Source: Natronolimnobius sp. AArcel1 (GTDB taxonomy: Archaea > Halobacteriota > Halobacteria > Halobacteriales > Natrialbaceae). Taken from it: a DNA stretch of 64,000 nt. The DNA lies in the NCBI RefSeq assembly GCF_011043775.1, contig NZ_JAAKXY010000005.1:310001-374000 (forward strand). Direction: 5' to 3'. The translations under genes and the position numbers were made by a program. Below, in pieces: positions 62,798 to 64,000 of this stretch (position 1 is the first letter of the stretch; the number at the start of each line of letters is the position of its first letter). A model generated the notes under the pieces. It made no database searches. It was not told the DNA's origin and was given only the letters and a program-made list of their open reading frames with translations.

Positions 62798-63844
62798 ATG
62801 AGTAAGGACGACACGATACCTGCGACGATTTCCGACGAAGAACACCTCGAGGACCTCCTCTCGGAACCGTACCCCGAAGACGTCGAGTTTGCCAGCGAAC
62901 TCGAGGGCGATATTCTCGTCCTCGGGGCTGGCGGCAAGATGGGCCCGACGCTAATCAGACGCATTCTCCGAGCGAACGATGAAGCCGACGCCGACACGAC
63001 GGTGTATGCGGCTTCTCGCTACTCCGATCCCAGTGTCAAGGAGAAACTCCAATCCTGGGGTGCTGAAACAATCGAAGCGGATCTGCTCGATGATGATGCC
63101 CTCGAGTCGCTGCCAGACTGTCGAAACGTCATTTATCTCGTTGGTATGAAGTTCGGCACGACTGGCCAGGAGCCGATGACGTGGGCGATCAACTCCTATC
63201 TTCCTGGGCGCGTGGCGCGCCGGTTCGAAGAGTCACGGATTACTGCCCTCTCGACCGGGAACGTCTATCCGCCGGTCCCCGTTGACTCCGGTGGTTCCGT
63301 CGAGACAGACGAAACGGGTCCCGTCGGTGAGTACGCCCAGTCCTGTTTGGGACGTGAGCGGGTCTTCCAGTACTTCTCCGAGGCGAACGACACCCCTACG
63401 TGTCTCCTACGCCTGAATTACGCCGTCGAACTACGCTACGGCGTCTTGCTCGACCTTGCAAAGCGCGTCTACGCCGAGGAACCGGTCCCCCTCGAGATGG
63501 GACACGTCAACGTCATCTGGCAGGGAGACGCCAACTCCGCGTGCTTCCGGTCGCTCGAGTTGGCGGAGACACCGGCTGACATTCTGAACGTTACCGGGCC
63601 GAACGTGCTTTCGGTTCGCGACCTTGCTACCCAATTCGCCGACGAATTTGGCTGTGACGTGACCTTCCAGGGTGAAGAGAAAGAGACAGCGTTGCTCAAC
63701 GATGCGAGCCGTAGCCATGACCTGTTTGGCGAACCGAAGATGGATATCGACGCGCTCGTCGAACACGTCGCGTCGTGGGTCGAACGAGATGGGACAATGC
63801 ACGGGAAACCAACGAAGTTCCACGTTCGCGACGGCGAATTTTAA
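62798..63844 (+). CDS. NAD-dependent epimerase/dehydratase (SDR) family protein
   Basis: The 348-residue protein has a Rossmann start ILVLGAGGKMGPTLIRRIL, preceded by an acidic 40-residue extension. The Ser region reads TALSTGNVYPP. The catalytic YxxxK of extended SDRs reads YAQSCLGRER, so the lysine position is not conserved; the enzyme may be altered or non-catalytic. The C-terminal half resembles NAD-dependent epimerases (LNVTGPNVLSVRDLA). TATA CTTTATGC (62750-62757) implies a leader of about 15-20 nt. The substrate is unknown. Confidence 0.82.
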   Translation: MSKDDTIPATISDEEHLEDLLSEPYPEDVEFASELEGDILVLGAGGKMGPTLIRRILRANDEADADTTVYAASRYSDPSVKEKLQSWGAETIEADLLDDDALESLPDCRNVIYLVGMKFGTTGQEPMTWAINSYLPGRVARRFEESRITALSTGNVYPPVPVDSGGSVETDETGPVGEYAQSCLGRERVFQYFSEANDTPTCLLRLNYAVELRYGVLLDLAKRVYAEEPVPLEMGHVNVIWQGDANSACFRSLELAETPADILNVTGPNVLSVRDLATQFADEFGCDVTFQGEEKETALLNDASRSHDLFGEPKMDIDALVEHVASWVERDGTMHGKPTKFHVRDGEF

Positions 63845-64000
63845 GCCGAGTCACGCTTTTCACCGTCAGTCAGCGCACGATTCGTCGCGTTTGCCTTCTT
63901 GTCCAAGTCGCCGTCGGTTTGACTATTGTATCCTGTGTATCGACCCGGAGAAACCTCAACCGCTAACTCACTCGAGCGCGATGTGTACATATGCCCGGAC

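Noticed and set aside
1-64000. tRNA, rRNA genes and CRISPR arrays.
   Set aside because: I saw no cloverleaf, ribosomal or regularly spaced repeat pattern by eye; a tRNA scan could not be run.
63991-64000. An ATG near the right edge as start of another gene.
   Set aside because: Only ten bases remain, too little to support a call.

Overview
The window is chromosomal-type DNA from an extremely halophilic archaeon (class Halobacteria). The evidence is GC-rich sequence saturated with CTCGAG (Leu-Glu), strongly acidic predicted proteins, many start codons 25-32 nt downstream of TATA-like boxes (leaderless transcripts), twin-arginine (Tat) export signals, a halophilic-type plant [2Fe-2S] ferredoxin domain and a haloarchaeal-type glucose dehydrogenase. 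I see no rRNA, tRNA, CRISPR array or intact transposase.

Region 1 (1-16 kb) is stress and central carbon metabolism. It has six Usp-type genes carrying eight Usp domains, one fused to a ferredoxin. Between them lie a haem-binding membrane protein, a Ca2+-type P-ATPase, a DUF2267 protein, a sulfatase, an ADP-dependent sugar kinase, fructose-1,6-bisphosphatase preceded by the 40-residue remnant of a class I fructose-bisphosphate aldolase, a PiT phosphate transporter and an NDP-sugar synthase. A TreT-like trehalose synthase follows at 16.1-17.3 kb; with the NDP-sugar synthase and the bisphosphatase it suggests a route from gluconeogenesis to trehalose.

Region 2 (16-26 kb) is a boundary. The trehalose synthase and a divergent IclR regulator are enclosed by a roughly 67-bp inverted repeat with AT-richer DNA in the middle. 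Next come two Gfo/Idh/MocA dehydrogenases, an MDR dehydrogenase, a sulfatase pseudogene, a ceramidase-fold hydrolase and a Yip1 membrane protein.

Region 3 (26-64 kb) is a catabolic island. It holds a complete dipeptide/oligopeptide-type ABC importer followed by a 2-hydroxyacid dehydrogenase, a GNAT, a SelA-like PLP enzyme, a PIG-L deacetylase and a flavin-reductase-like protein. Then come a Tat-exported beta-helix protein, an acidic lipoprotein, a double amidohydrolase, and a minus-strand set (class III aminotransferase, creatininase-fold amidase, ceramidase-fold hydrolase, aldose-epimerase-like protein). The rest includes a zinc dehydrogenase, a second intact sulfatase, an ASST-like protein, two TIM-barrel isomerases, three more Gfo/Idh enzymes, a DegT aminotransferase, an AAC(3)-fold acetyltransferase, threonine ammonia-lyase, RidA, glucose dehydrogenase, a second PIG-L and an NAD-dependent epimerase.

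The gene content fits import and cytoplasmic dismantling of sulfated and/or N-acylated sugars, but the substrate cannot be read from sequence. The most useful new signal is a 17-bp palindrome, GTTYA-N7-TRAAC. It occurs seven times, only in three intergenic stretches: just upstream of the IclR gene, between the sulfatase pseudogene and a Gfo/Idh gene, and upstream of another Gfo/Idh plus isomerase pair. This suggests an IclR-controlled regulon linking parts of the island 37 kb apart.
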